Assembly: GCA_964572825.1 (NCBI GenBank)
Contig: CAZNGS010000001.1
Coordinates: forward strand, 79,636 to 143,635
DNA: 64,000 bases
Reading direction: 5' to 3'
DNA from: CAYVBE01 sp964572825
GTDB taxonomy: Bacteria > Planctomycetota > Brocadiia > SM23-32
The notes under the pieces were generated by a model, which ran no database searches, had not been told where the DNA came from, and worked only from the letters and a program-made list of their open reading frames with translations. Each line of letters opens with the position of its first letter. Position 1 is the first letter of the stretch. The translations under genes and the position numbers were made by a program. Below are positions 1-8,713 of this stretch, one piece after another.

Positions 1-85
1 TCACGGCCTTTCCGGCGAAACGCTGGATGTAGGGGAGCGCCTCGATCAGGACGTCGGCTTTTCTGATGGCCTCTTCCATGTGCAT
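1..85 (-). CDS. argB: N-acetylglutamate kinase, N-terminal fragment
   Basis: Only the first 28 codons lie in the window; the gene runs off the left edge on the minus strand. The visible peptide reads MHMEEAIRKADVL followed by IEALPYIQRFAGKAV. The 'ALPYI-R-F-GK' block just before the kinase glycine loop is characteristic of the start of ArgB, which phosphorylates N-acetylglutamate in cytoplasmic arginine biosynthesis. Start could be the ATG at 85 or the one at 79; neither has a strong Shine-Dalgarno. It is divergent from the gene starting at 246. The identification rests on a short N-terminus, so the catalytic domain itself is not seen. Confidence 0.72.
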   Translation of the reverse strand, partial: MHMEEAIRKADVLIEALPYIQRFAGKAV

Positions 86-179
86 GTCTCTTGACGGGAC
101 GGGAGCGATCTGCCGCATTGTAGCACGCCTGCAGCGCGCCCGTAAAGACTCCCGCGCGGCCGCCGGACGCGGTTTCACT

Positions 180-207
180 TTGACACGATTTCGGCGCCTC
201 ATATAAT
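180..207 (+). promoter_or_regulatory. sigma70-type promoter TTGACA-N16-TATAAT
   Basis: Both hexamers match the consensus: TTGACA at 180-185 and TATAAT at 202-207 with a 16-base spacer. Predicted transcription start is near 214, leaving a leader of about 30 bases before the ATG at 246. It would drive the 246-8413 gene group. This is the best promoter match in the window. Confidence 0.8.
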
Positions 208-245
208 GGGCGCTACGAGATTGGTCGGTTTTGAGAAAGCAGGGA

Positions 246-3200
246 ATGGTGTCCAGAGCCAAGCACATCGCGCTGCTGTGCGTCTTGCTGTTTGTGCCGC
301 CGGTATTCGGTGTCGGCGCCCCTCGTGCCGGGGAGGAGCAGGTCAACGCAGACCTGCAGCGTATAGAGCCCGGCGAGCACATTCGCTTCTTTGCCAGCCA
401 TCGGAGCCGGTTCACCGGTTACCCCGGCTGCGAGAGGTCGGCCGAGTACATCGCCGAGAAGTTCCGCGAGATCGGCCTGGCCGGCGTTGAGGAGACTCCC
501 TTCCAGGTGGTCGTCCCTTCCGCGCCTGCGGACCTGCCGTGGGACGAGCCCGCTTCCGCCGAGGCCGAGGAATCCGGACAGCGCGCCGGCGGCGTGCTCA
601 CCGTGTCCGGAACGCAGGTTCCCCTCCGCTGCGTGCTGCCGAACTACGCCCAGGTTCCCATGACCTCCAGGGAGGGGATCAGCGGGCCGCTCGTCTGGGC
701 CGGGAAGGGACGGCTTTCCGACCTGAACGGCAGGGACCTGATGGGTAGCGTCGTGCTGATGGACTTCAATTCCGTCAGCCGGTGGCTCACCGTCGCTAAC
801 TTTGGTGCCAGGGCCGTCATCTTCGTAGAGCCCGAGTACCCCTTCCGCTCCGATGCCGAGCAGAAGTACAGCGATCTGCCGATACCGGTGCCCCGCTATT
901 ACCTGCGACGGCAGAATCTGCCGGCCCTGGCGGAGGCAGTAACGGGGAGACCTGCCGGTCAGTTCTCGGTTGATTCCGCGATGGAGGCGCTGAGCGGACT
1001 GGGCCGCCGGGACGCCACCGACGTGTCGGCCACGGTCCGGGCCCGTTTCCGATGGGAGGAAAAGACGGTCGCGCGCATCTCCGGCGAGATACCCGGCACC
1101 GACCCCCACCTGGCCGACCAGACACTGGTGGTGTTCGGCTACTACGACAGCGTCTCGGTGGTGCCCGCGCTGAGCCCCGGAGCGGAAGGCTCCTGCGGGG
1201 TCGCCGCCCTGCTGGAGATCGCGGAGTTTTTGACCAGGCACCCTCCGCGGCGGAAGGTGAAGTTCATCGCCGCCCCCGGCCATTACCAGGCCCTGTCCGG
1301 CGCCAGGGATTACGCACAGAAGGTCATCTATCCACGCCGGCACGGGGCCGATGAGAAAGCCGCAGAAGGGACGGGGGAACCCTACTTCTTCGTGGGGCTG
1401 GACCTGTCCAGCCGCCACAACAGCCTGGGTGCCTTCTTCAAGGGACATTTCTACGACCAGGCCGCAGCCGCGCGCGAGGTGGAGCTCCAGCGGGCGTACA
1501 GCGAGCTTTCGGGCCTTTTGATCGAATGGGCCGAACAGGTGACGGAAAAGGGAGCTCCCGCCGAGACGCTTACCTACCAGAGCGGCATCGTGCCTCAGCA
1601 GGGGCGCAATTGGGGTTCACTGCTGCCCGGCATGATGGCCTTCGACGCCGAGGCCATCTCCTTCTGCGGCTATCCGGCCATCACCCTTGCCACAACGGGT
1701 GATCCCCGCAACAGCGTCAACACTCCGCTGGACACCTACGATCAACTGGAGCCCTTTCTGCCCAACGTGCGGCGCCAGGCGATCGGTTGCGCCTATATGA
1801 TCAAAAAACTGGCGGACGTGCCCGTCCCGCCCGTGGACCGCAACGCGGTCTGGAAAAAGCGGGAGGCGGGCAGCCTGTTCGGCCAGGCAGTGCAGTTCAG
1901 CCGCCTGCCGTACATGCCCAAGGTCGTGGTGCCCAACAGCGCCGTAGCGGTCAGCATGCGCACCCAGCAGCAGGCGCCCGTCAAGAGCATGATGGGCGTT
2001 CAGACCGTCGACTTTCAACTGAGCAACCTGCAGGGGCTCTTCGAGGTCTTCGGCCTGGCGAGGACCAGGCAGTTCCGGGTGGACGGTTTCCTGATCTCCC
2101 CCACCAGGGGGGCCGTCACCAAGATTGCCGAGTCCGGACTTCCCAACGCCACGGACCGGGAACGTGTCCGGGAGTGGGCGGACCGGGAGACGGACGTGCG
2201 GCTGAATTTCTTCCGTTGCGTTTCTACAACCATCTTCGACATGACCGACCCCCTTTCCCTGATGACGCTGGGCCAGAGCACCGCTCGCCGCGCGGAGTCA
2301 AACGGGGAACTGCAGTACATGGTTCCCTACGTAGGGCAGGAGTCGCAGGGCGATCAGTACAGCAAGCCTTGCGCCGTGTTCTTTACGCGCCGCGACCGAA
2401 ACGTCAAGTTCCTGCTGGCGTCGGGTGGCGTGGGCTATGAAGGGCTGCTGATAAACTTCCGCAGAGAACCGGCAGCCGCGAAACAGGATGGCAAAGAGAG
2501 AACCGGGGTCGGCTACGCCGCCGAGGACAGTGAGAACTTGATCCATTACACGGCCCTCAAGATCGCCCGCGACATGCACGAGCTGGACCGCTATCGTCTT
2601 CGCCGGCTGAGGGCCAGCGGCATCTCCAAATCGGCCGTATGGGAGCTTTTCGAGAAGGCGGGCGCACACGTCGAAGCCGCCCGCAGGGCCCTGGACCAGC
2701 GGCTATACGATCAGTACGCCTACCACATTGGCATGGCCCGGGGCCTGGAGAACCGCATATACCCGGACGTGCGCGATACGGCTACCGACGTGGTGAAGGG
2801 CGTGGTGTTCTACTTCGCCCTGCTGTTGCCTTTCGTGCTGTTCGCCGAGCGGTTGCTGATCAACTACGTGGACATCCGCAAGAAGCTGGTCGCCGTGGCC
2901 GTGCTGTTCCTGATCTCCTACCTCATCCTGCGGGTGCTGCATCCCGCCTTCCAGCTTTCCCAGACGCCCATCGTGGTCCTGGACGGGTTCTTCATGCTGG
3001 TGGCCGCGGCGTTCACGATCTGGTACCTGCTGGGCAAGTTCAGCATCGTGATGGAGCGCATCCGGCAGAAGGTGGATATGATCCATCGCGCCGACGTGGC
3101 GCGGGCCAGCGCCACGATGGCCGCCTTCGTGCTGGGCATCTCCAACATGCGCAAGCGGAAGGTCCGCACCGGGCTGACCGCCGTAACGCTGGTTCTGCTG

Positions 3201-5033
3201 ACGTTCACCATCCTCTCGTTTACCAGCTTCCAGGTGATGCCGGCCCGGATGCTGGACTACGCTTCCTCCCGGGAGGCCCCCTATGAGGGCGTGCTGCTGC
3301 GCGGCCTGGGTTGGGGTCCCCTCTCGGAGTTCGTGACCTACGACATGGAGAACTTTTTCGCCGTGCAGGGGATGCGCGTGGCGCCCCGGAGCTGGTTCGT
3401 CAACCGGGACAAGACCAAGGAGCTGCAGCTGGAGATCAGTCGGGCGGACAATCCCCAGGGCCGGGCCGTGGCCAACGCCATCCTCGGGCTCAGCCCGGAG
3501 GAGAGGTATTTCTCCAAGGTCAACGACGAGGATTACCTGCGCCATCAGTGGTTCGATCGGTCCATGCCCGACTGGCCGTTCGTGTGCATTCTGCCCGCCC
3601 GCATGCGCGAGGGCCTGCGCATCGAGGAAGCGGACATAGGGAAGGCCAGGATCTCCGTGCTGGGGCGGCAGCTCCGTGTGGTCGGGGTTTTCGACAGCGA
3701 CCGGTTGTTCAGATATGAAGACCTGGACGGGGAGGAGATCACCCCCGTCGACTTCGTGGCACAGCAGTTCAAGGAGGCAGGTGCCCAGGGAGGCCAGCAG
3801 CAGGAGCAGGGGCTGGCGCTGACCGCCACCGGTGAGCTGGACGTCGAGCAGTTCGTCCATCAGAAGTCCACCAAACAGGAAGAAGAAGAGCAGTACATCC
3901 ACATGGAGCCGGACCGCGTGCTGGTGGTCCCCAACGAACTAAACCTGCGCCTGGGGGGCACGGTCCGTGCCATGGCGGCCGGCCCCGGCATCACCACCAG
4001 GGCCGAACGGGTGCTGCGCCCCTTCCGCCAGGTGCTGGGCCAGTTGCTCAGCAGGGTGAACCTGGCCCTGTATGCGGGTTACCGCGAGAGGGCCGACGGG
4101 GAGCCCACCGTGCACCGGGTGGCCACCCGCAGCGGTTTGAGCGTGGGGGGCTTCAAGGGGCTGCTGGTGCCCATCGTCATCGCGGCACTGATCGTGTTCA
4201 ACACCATGCTGGGCGCCGTCTACGAGCGGATGACGGAGATCAAGACCTACGCCTCGGTCGGTCTGGCGCCCATGCACATAGGGGCGCTGTTCTTCGCCGA
4301 GAGCAGCGTATTCGCCGTCATGGGCGCCATGTTCGGTTACATCTTCGGGCAGTTCATGAGCAAGATACTGGTCCACATGCCGTGGCTGCTGCAGGGAATG
4401 TCGTTGAACTACTCCAGCATCAGCGCCGTCTGGTCGGTGGTGCTGGTCGTGGTGGTGGTGCTGGCTTCTACGGCGTATCCGGCCCGCATGGCGGGCAAGC
4501 TGAGCGTGCCGGACGAGACCCGCAAGATGAGCCTGCCCCGGCCCACCAGCGACGTGTGGGAGATATGGTTCCCCTTCACCGTCAGCGCCAAGGAGGCGCT
4601 GGGGGTCATGTCCTACCTCTACGAGTACTTCGAGAGCAACGACGAGGACGCCATGGGGAGCTTTACGGCGGACAACCTGCAGTTCTACACCGAGGAGCAC
4701 GAGGGTCGCGAGACCATCTCCATGGAAGCGGACGTGTGGGTGGCTCCCCTGGACATGGGGGTGAGTCAGCGGGTGAAAGTCGCCTCCATCCCCGACCCGG
4801 AGGAAGGGGAGATAACCTATCTGTTCTTCACCATTACCCGCAAGAGCGGGGAATTCCAGACCTGGCACCGGATGAATCTGGGCTTCCTGAAGGACCTGCG
4901 CAAGCAGTTGTTGATCTGGCGCCTGGTGACCCCCGAGGCAAAGAGACGCCTGGCCCGAGAGGGAGCCGAGCGCCTGGAGGGCTCCGGCGACCGGGCAGCA
5001 GGCATGCCGGGACTGGAGCCGACCGTTTCCTGA
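246..5033 (+). CDS. M28-like (probably inactive) ectodomain fused to FtsX-type permease
   Basis: A 1595-residue membrane protein. A signal peptide (about residues 5-25) precedes a zinc-aminopeptidase-like M28 region with a PA-type insert (about 30-530). A region of unknown fold follows, then three membrane helices near 845-935 and an FtsX/MacB-type permease: an N-terminal helix after the 'RKRKVRTGL' segment (about 955-990) and C-terminal helices near 1310-1410. The M28 metal site looks degraded. The usual His-x-Asp is Tyr299-Tyr-Asp301, the bridging-Asp region reads GAEGS, and the Glu-Glu pair is replaced by a 'PGHYQ' segment. FtsX-type permeases normally pair with an ATPase, but none is encoded here. 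ATG 246 was chosen because it has purines upstream and directly precedes the signal peptide; an in-frame TTG lies at 231. Role inferred: an envelope permease with a binding or pseudo-peptidase ectodomain. The next two genes follow closely. Confidence 0.7.
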   Translation: MVSRAKHIALLCVLLFVPPVFGVGAPRAGEEQVNADLQRIEPGEHIRFFASHRSRFTGYPGCERSAEYIAEKFREIGLAGVEETPFQVVVPSAPADLPWDEPASAEAEESGQRAGGVLTVSGTQVPLRCVLPNYAQVPMTSREGISGPLVWAGKGRLSDLNGRDLMGSVVLMDFNSVSRWLTVANFGARAVIFVEPEYPFRSDAEQKYSDLPIPVPRYYLRRQNLPALAEAVTGRPAGQFSVDSAMEALSGLGRRDATDVSATVRARFRWEEKTVARISGEIPGTDPHLADQTLVVFGYYDSVSVVPALSPGAEGSCGVAALLEIAEFLTRHPPRRKVKFIAAPGHYQALSGARDYAQKVIYPRRHGADEKAAEGTGEPYFFVGLDLSSRHNSLGAFFKGHFYDQAAAAREVELQRAYSELSGLLIEWAEQVTEKGAPAETLTYQSGIVPQQGRNWGSLLPGMMAFDAEAISFCGYPAITLATTGDPRNSVNTPLDTYDQLEPFLPNVRRQAIGCAYMIKKLADVPVPPVDRNAVWKKREAGSLFGQAVQFSRLPYMPKVVVPNSAVAVSMRTQQQAPVKSMMGVQTVDFQLSNLQGLFEVFGLARTRQFRVDGFLISPTRGAVTKIAESGLPNATDRERVREWADRETDVRLNFFRCVSTTIFDMTDPLSLMTLGQSTARRAESNGELQYMVPYVGQESQGDQYSKPCAVFFTRRDRNVKFLLASGGVGYEGLLINFRREPAAAKQDGKERTGVGYAAEDSENLIHYTALKIARDMHELDRYRLRRLRASGISKSAVWELFEKAGAHVEAARRALDQRLYDQYAYHIGMARGLENRIYPDVRDTATDVVKGVVFYFALLLPFVLFAERLLINYVDIRKKLVAVAVLFLISYLILRVLHPAFQLSQTPIVVLDGFFMLVAAAFTIWYLLGKFSIVMERIRQKVDMIHRADVARASATMAAFVLGISNMRKRKVRTGLTAVTLVLLTFTILSFTSFQVMPARMLDYASSREAPYEGVLLRGLGWGPLSEFVTYDMENFFAVQGMRVAPRSWFVNRDKTKELQLEISRADNPQGRAVANAILGLSPEERYFSKVNDEDYLRHQWFDRSMPDWPFVCILPARMREGLRIEEADIGKARISVLGRQLRVVGVFDSDRLFRYEDLDGEEITPVDFVAQQFKEAGAQGGQQQEQGLALTATGELDVEQFVHQKSTKQEEEEQYIHMEPDRVLVVPNELNLRLGGTVRAMAAGPGITTRAERVLRPFRQVLGQLLSRVNLALYAGYRERADGEPTVHRVATRSGLSVGGFKGLLVPIVIAALIVFNTMLGAVYERMTEIKTYASVGLAPMHIGALFFAESSVFAVMGAMFGYIFGQFMSKILVHMPWLLQGMSLNYSSISAVWSVVLVVVVVLASTAYPARMAGKLSVPDETRKMSLPRPTSDVWEIWFPFTVSAKEALGVMSYLYEYFESNDEDAMGSFTADNLQFYTEEHEGRETISMEADVWVAPLDMGVSQRVKVASIPDPEEGEITYLFFTITRKSGEFQTWHRMNLGFLKDLRKQLLIWRLVTPEAKRRLAREGAERLEGSGDRAAGMPGLEPTVS

Positions 5034-5073
5034 CATCCGGCCCGCTAACGACTGAGCCAGAACGGCTGCAAAC

Positions 5074-7032
5074 ATGGCGAAAACCGAAGATTACCTGGAG
5101 CTGCGTGAGGAGCAGGGAGAGCCCACCGAGTTCGCGGACGGCTTCGGGCTGAAGGCCATACTGGCCGCCCTGTTCGTGACCTTCGTGGTCATGCCCGGCT
5201 CCATGTTCATGTGGCTCATGCTGGGTCAGCAACTGGGCGTCCCCGCCGTATGGGTGACGCTCATTATCTTCCTGGAGATCGCCAAGCGCTGCCGCACCAC
5301 CCTGACCCGCCAGGAGATGTTCGTCATATGGAGCGTGACCTGGGGCATCCTCGGCGCGGCCATCATGCGCCAGGGAATGACGTTTATCTGGATGCAGTAT
5401 TTCGTGCGCAGTGACGCCGCCGTGCAGTTCGAGATAGCCAACCAGATCCCGTTCTGGAAGGCGCCCCCGCCCGGCAGCGAGGCATACGCCCTGCGCAACC
5501 TGCTGCACCGGGACTGGTGGCCGGCCCTGGCCCTGATGGGCTTTCTCATCCTGTGGCAGCGGCTAAGCTTCTTCAGCCTCGGCTATGCCCTGTTCCGCAT
5601 GACCAGCGATATCGAACGTCTGCCCTTTCCGCTGGCGCCGATCCGCGCAAAAGGCGTCACTGCGCTGGCCGAGAGCGACGAGGAAACCTGGCGGTGGCGC
5701 TGCTTCTCGGTGGGCAGCACCATCGGCATCGCCTTCGGACTGCTCTACGTGGCGGTGCCCGTCCTGTCCGGGGTCTTCCTGCGCCGGGACTTATACCTGA
5801 TCCAGGTGCCGTTCTACGACTTCACCAAGCAACTGCAGGACATCCCGTGGTTCCGCGCCGTTCCCCTGGCCATCAGCACCAACCTGCACGGGGTCTTTCT
5901 GGGGTTCGTGCTGCCCTTCTGGGTCGTGATGGGACGGTTCGTCGCGGGCGTCCTGGGGCGGCTTATACTCAACCCCATCCTCTACCACAGCGGAGTGCTG
6001 CAGATGTGGGAGCCGGGGATGGACTACATAGAGACGGGCCTGGCCAACCAGTTCGACTTCTGGCTGAGCTTCCGGATAGGGACGGCCCTGTCGGTGGCGG
6101 CACTGGGTATATACGCGGCAGTGAGCCGCCTGATGGCCACCCGCCGGGAGCGCACTGCCACCACGGTCAACACCCTTGCCCCGCCCAAGGGCCGGGGCGA
6201 CGTGCCGGTGGTGATCGCCCTGCTGTTTTACGTGGCCAAGACCTCCTGGATGATCCTGCTGTGCCACTGGCTGGTGCCGAAGTTCCCGGTGTGGATCTTG
6301 ATCGCTTTCGGCTTCGGCTACACGCCCATCATGTCCTACATCAGCGCGCGGCTCAACGGCCTGACGGGGCACCGCATCGGCATCCCCTACGTGCGGGAGG
6401 CCACCTTCGTCCTGAGCGGCTACAAAGGGGTGGACATCTGGTTTGCGCCCGTGCCCATGGGCGACGCCGGCCAGGGGGCGGCGCACTTCCGCGAGGTGGA
6501 GCTGACGGGCACGAAGTTCACCAGCATCTTCAAGGCCCAGCTTACCATGCTGCCGCTTGCCGTGGTGGCCAGCCTGCTTTTCTGGTCGTTCCTCTACAAG
6601 ATAAGCGACATCCCGGAGGACTATCCCTTCGCCATGCGGTTCTGGCCCCGCGACGCCACCGTGCGGGCCTTCTGGATGACCGCCACCACCACCGGCAACG
6701 CCTTCTTCATGAAGGCCATCAAGTGGCGTTTCATAGGTGCCGGAACAGCCTACGGGCTGATCCTGTATCCCATACTGCGCGTGCTGGGCGCGCCCACTCT
6801 GTTTGTCTACGGCACCATACAGGGGGTGGTGGGCGATCCCGCGATGGCCTTCCCTCAGTTCGTCGGGGCGATCCTGGGCCGATACTACATGCAGAAGGCC
6901 TTCGGCCGGACCAACTGGCGGGAGTACACGCCCGTACTGGCGGCCGGCTTCGCCTGTGGGATGGGGTTGGTGTCCATGGGCTCCGTTGCCATCCGCCTCA
7001 TAGCCAAGGCCGTCACCATGGTGCCATTCTGA
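5074..7032 (+). CDS. polytopic membrane protein, OPT/DUF6785-like
   Basis: A 652-residue protein with roughly a dozen or more hydrophobic segments spread along its length and a short acidic cytoplasmic N-terminus. The N-terminal helix region (GQQLGVPAVWVT) and the C-terminal block around FVGAILGRYYMQKAF resemble the large oligopeptide-transporter-like membrane proteins with DUF6785/DUF6784 domains found in planctomycetes and relatives. That assignment is from memory of the family and is tentative. It starts 40 bases after the M28/FtsX fusion and ends 16 bases before the next gene, so the three are probably co-transcribed. A substrate cannot be proposed. There is no ATP-binding motif, so secondary transport or a structural role are the options. 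Confidence 0.55.
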   Translation: MAKTEDYLELREEQGEPTEFADGFGLKAILAALFVTFVVMPGSMFMWLMLGQQLGVPAVWVTLIIFLEIAKRCRTTLTRQEMFVIWSVTWGILGAAIMRQGMTFIWMQYFVRSDAAVQFEIANQIPFWKAPPPGSEAYALRNLLHRDWWPALALMGFLILWQRLSFFSLGYALFRMTSDIERLPFPLAPIRAKGVTALAESDEETWRWRCFSVGSTIGIAFGLLYVAVPVLSGVFLRRDLYLIQVPFYDFTKQLQDIPWFRAVPLAISTNLHGVFLGFVLPFWVVMGRFVAGVLGRLILNPILYHSGVLQMWEPGMDYIETGLANQFDFWLSFRIGTALSVAALGIYAAVSRLMATRRERTATTVNTLAPPKGRGDVPVVIALLFYVAKTSWMILLCHWLVPKFPVWILIAFGFGYTPIMSYISARLNGLTGHRIGIPYVREATFVLSGYKGVDIWFAPVPMGDAGQGAAHFREVELTGTKFTSIFKAQLTMLPLAVVASLLFWSFLYKISDIPEDYPFAMRFWPRDATVRAFWMTATTTGNAFFMKAIKWRFIGAGTAYGLILYPILRVLGAPTLFVYGTIQGVVGDPAMAFPQFVGAILGRYYMQKAFGRTNWREYTPVLAAGFACGMGLVSMGSVAIRLIAKAVTMVPF

Positions 7033-7048
7033 CAGGGCAAACTGCGCG

Positions 7049-8413
7049 ATGAGTGAAGCCGCCCAGATCGAGAAAGAGCAAGAGACCCCCGAACTGCGGG
7101 AACGAGCCACCGGCCGGCTGATACCGCTCTGGGTGAAGATAGCCCTTTACGCCATCCTGGGGCCCATGTCCGTCTTCGCCCTGGTTTCTGCGGGCTGGTC
7201 TCTCTACGTGCAGCATGTGCTGACCAGAGCCGTGGGTCTCATCAAGGGGGGCGTGGAAACGCGGGTCGATTTCGATTCCGACCGGTACCAACAGGCGCTG
7301 CAAGACCTGGCCTGGCAGCCCGTGGATTCCTTTCTGTATTGCAACCAGGAGCTGTTGCAGGACGACGAGGACGACCCTCGCATGGCCCGGGCGCTTGCCC
7401 TGCAGAAAGCCGTCCGCTGGGAAACCGTCAGCAGGCGACGCGACACCATACGGAAAATCATCGAGAACATGGACGAGTCCGGCGCCCTAAAGACCGACGT
7501 GCTCACACCCGATGTCGTGGCCACCCTGGAGCAAATGGTGGAGGAGCGCCGCTCGAACCCGGAAATGAGCTACGCGGAACAGCGCATAACGGACGTGCTG
7601 GCGTGGGTGATTGAAGCGTCGCGCACCCCGCCCAAAGGCTTCGAGAGACGTCGCCTGGAATCACTGCTGACAGGCTTCGAGAAGAAGAAGTTCGTGGGCG
7701 AAGAGGTGGACGCCCTCGAGACTCTGATCCGTGAATGGAGCGACTCCGAGGAATCGGCGGCCCGCCAGGCCGTCCCTCATTTCGAAAAGATGCTCCGGGC
7801 GGAGCACACGCAACTCCCCTCCGAGTCCGCCGCCTACTGCGCCCGGCGGGCCGACTACTGGGAGCGCCGGTATCTGAACGGCATGCTGGCGCTGGCCCGG
7901 GCCGGAAAGCGGATGCTGGACCGGATCGTGGAAACAGGCAGGCGGCTCGATCACCCCCACATATACCAGTACATCAGCCTGCTGCGCCATCGCGATAACC
8001 AGATCCGCCAGCAGATCGCCGAGGGCGTCTGGCTCATCCGTCACCGCTACTATACCATTCGCTTCCTGGGGGAATTCGCGGCCAGGACCACCATCAACCC
8101 CGTGATGGCCGCCGAAACCGTGCGGCTCACCCGCGACGAACACGAGCGACTGATGCAACGCGCCAACGCACGACGGGTCAAGGAGTGCCTGCGGCTCCTC
8201 ATCCGGGTGGGCCTGGACTACCTGCAGAACCGGGAGCAATACGAGCTGCCGCGCGCCGAGGACCCGGACGCCTACATGCGCAGGTACGTCGTGCACAACC
8301 TGGAGATACTCAGCGAGGAGGAGGACGTGGAGCAGTTCGCCGAGGACGGCCTTGAACGGCTCCGCCAGGCCGACAGGCAGGCGCCCGGCGGGCCGGTCCT
8401 CTTCGTGGAATAG
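7049..8413 (+). CDS. membrane-anchored helical protein of unknown function
   Basis: 454 residues. A charged N-terminal tail is followed by one clear transmembrane helix at about residues 25-50. The remaining 400 residues are predicted largely alpha-helical and rich in Glu, Arg and Leu, as in HEAT/TPR-like or coiled-coil scaffolds. I recognise no catalytic motif. It starts 16 bases after the polytopic protein and ends the apparent three-gene operon that begins at the promoter near 180. The consistent spacing suggests the three products form one envelope complex: an FtsX-type permease fusion, a polytopic channel-like protein and a single-pass scaffold. This is inference from context only. Confidence 0.6.
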   Translation: MSEAAQIEKEQETPELRERATGRLIPLWVKIALYAILGPMSVFALVSAGWSLYVQHVLTRAVGLIKGGVETRVDFDSDRYQQALQDLAWQPVDSFLYCNQELLQDDEDDPRMARALALQKAVRWETVSRRRDTIRKIIENMDESGALKTDVLTPDVVATLEQMVEERRSNPEMSYAEQRITDVLAWVIEASRTPPKGFERRRLESLLTGFEKKKFVGEEVDALETLIREWSDSEESAARQAVPHFEKMLRAEHTQLPSESAAYCARRADYWERRYLNGMLALARAGKRMLDRIVETGRRLDHPHIYQYISLLRHRDNQIRQQIAEGVWLIRHRYYTIRFLGEFAARTTINPVMAAETVRLTRDEHERLMQRANARRVKECLRLLIRVGLDYLQNREQYELPRAEDPDAYMRRYVVHNLEILSEEEDVEQFAEDGLERLRQADRQAPGGPVLFVE

Positions 8414-8436
8414 CCCTGACTTCACCGGGAGGCGCG

Positions 8437-8455
8437 GGCGGACACGGCGTCCGCC
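8437..8455. terminator. GC-rich hairpin after the three-gene membrane operon
   Basis: A perfect 7-bp stem, GGCGGAC (8437-8443) and GTCCGCC (8449-8455), with a 5-base loop. It lies 24 bases past the stop of the preceding gene. No T-run follows, so it may be an mRNA-stabilising or Rho-assisted structure rather than a classical terminator. Confidence 0.3.
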
Positions 8456-8503
8456 GCACCTCACAGCCTGCTTCCAGTCAGATCGAGAGGGAGCATCCAA
8501 ACC

Positions 8504-8707
8504 ATGGAGTGCCGCCAGGAGGAAAACCGGGACGCGTGCACGTGCACATACCCCGGCTGTTCGCGCAAGGGCCTGTGTTGCGAATGCCTGCAGTACCATC
8601 TATCCAGCCGCCAACTGCCGGGCTGCTGTTTCCCGGCCGACGTTGAGGCCACCTACGCCCGCAGCTTCGAGAAGTTCGCCGAACTGGTCAACAGCGGCCG
8701 GATGTAG
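8504..8707 (+). CDS. small Cys-rich protein, DUF6485 type
   Basis: 67 residues. The first half carries eight cysteines arranged around CTCTYPGCSRKGLCCECL, ending with a conserved-looking Tyr-His and a 'LPGCCFP' segment; the second half is a short helix. This matches my memory of the DUF6485 family, small proteins of unknown function that probably bind a metal. ATG 8504 is preceded by a GGGAG element about 14 bases upstream. It is convergent with the MATE gene, the two stops being only a few bases apart. Its distance from the upstream operon and the intervening hairpin suggest separate or read-through expression. Confidence 0.65.
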   Translation: MECRQEENRDACTCTYPGCSRKGLCCECLQYHLSSRQLPGCCFPADVEATYARSFEKFAELVNSGRM

Positions 8708-8713
8708 CACACC

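Noticed and set aside
246..1900. Annotation of the first large gene as an active M28 aminopeptidase
   Set aside because: Several metal ligands are replaced (His-x-Asp to Tyr-Tyr-Asp, loss of the bridging Asp and the Glu-Glu pair).
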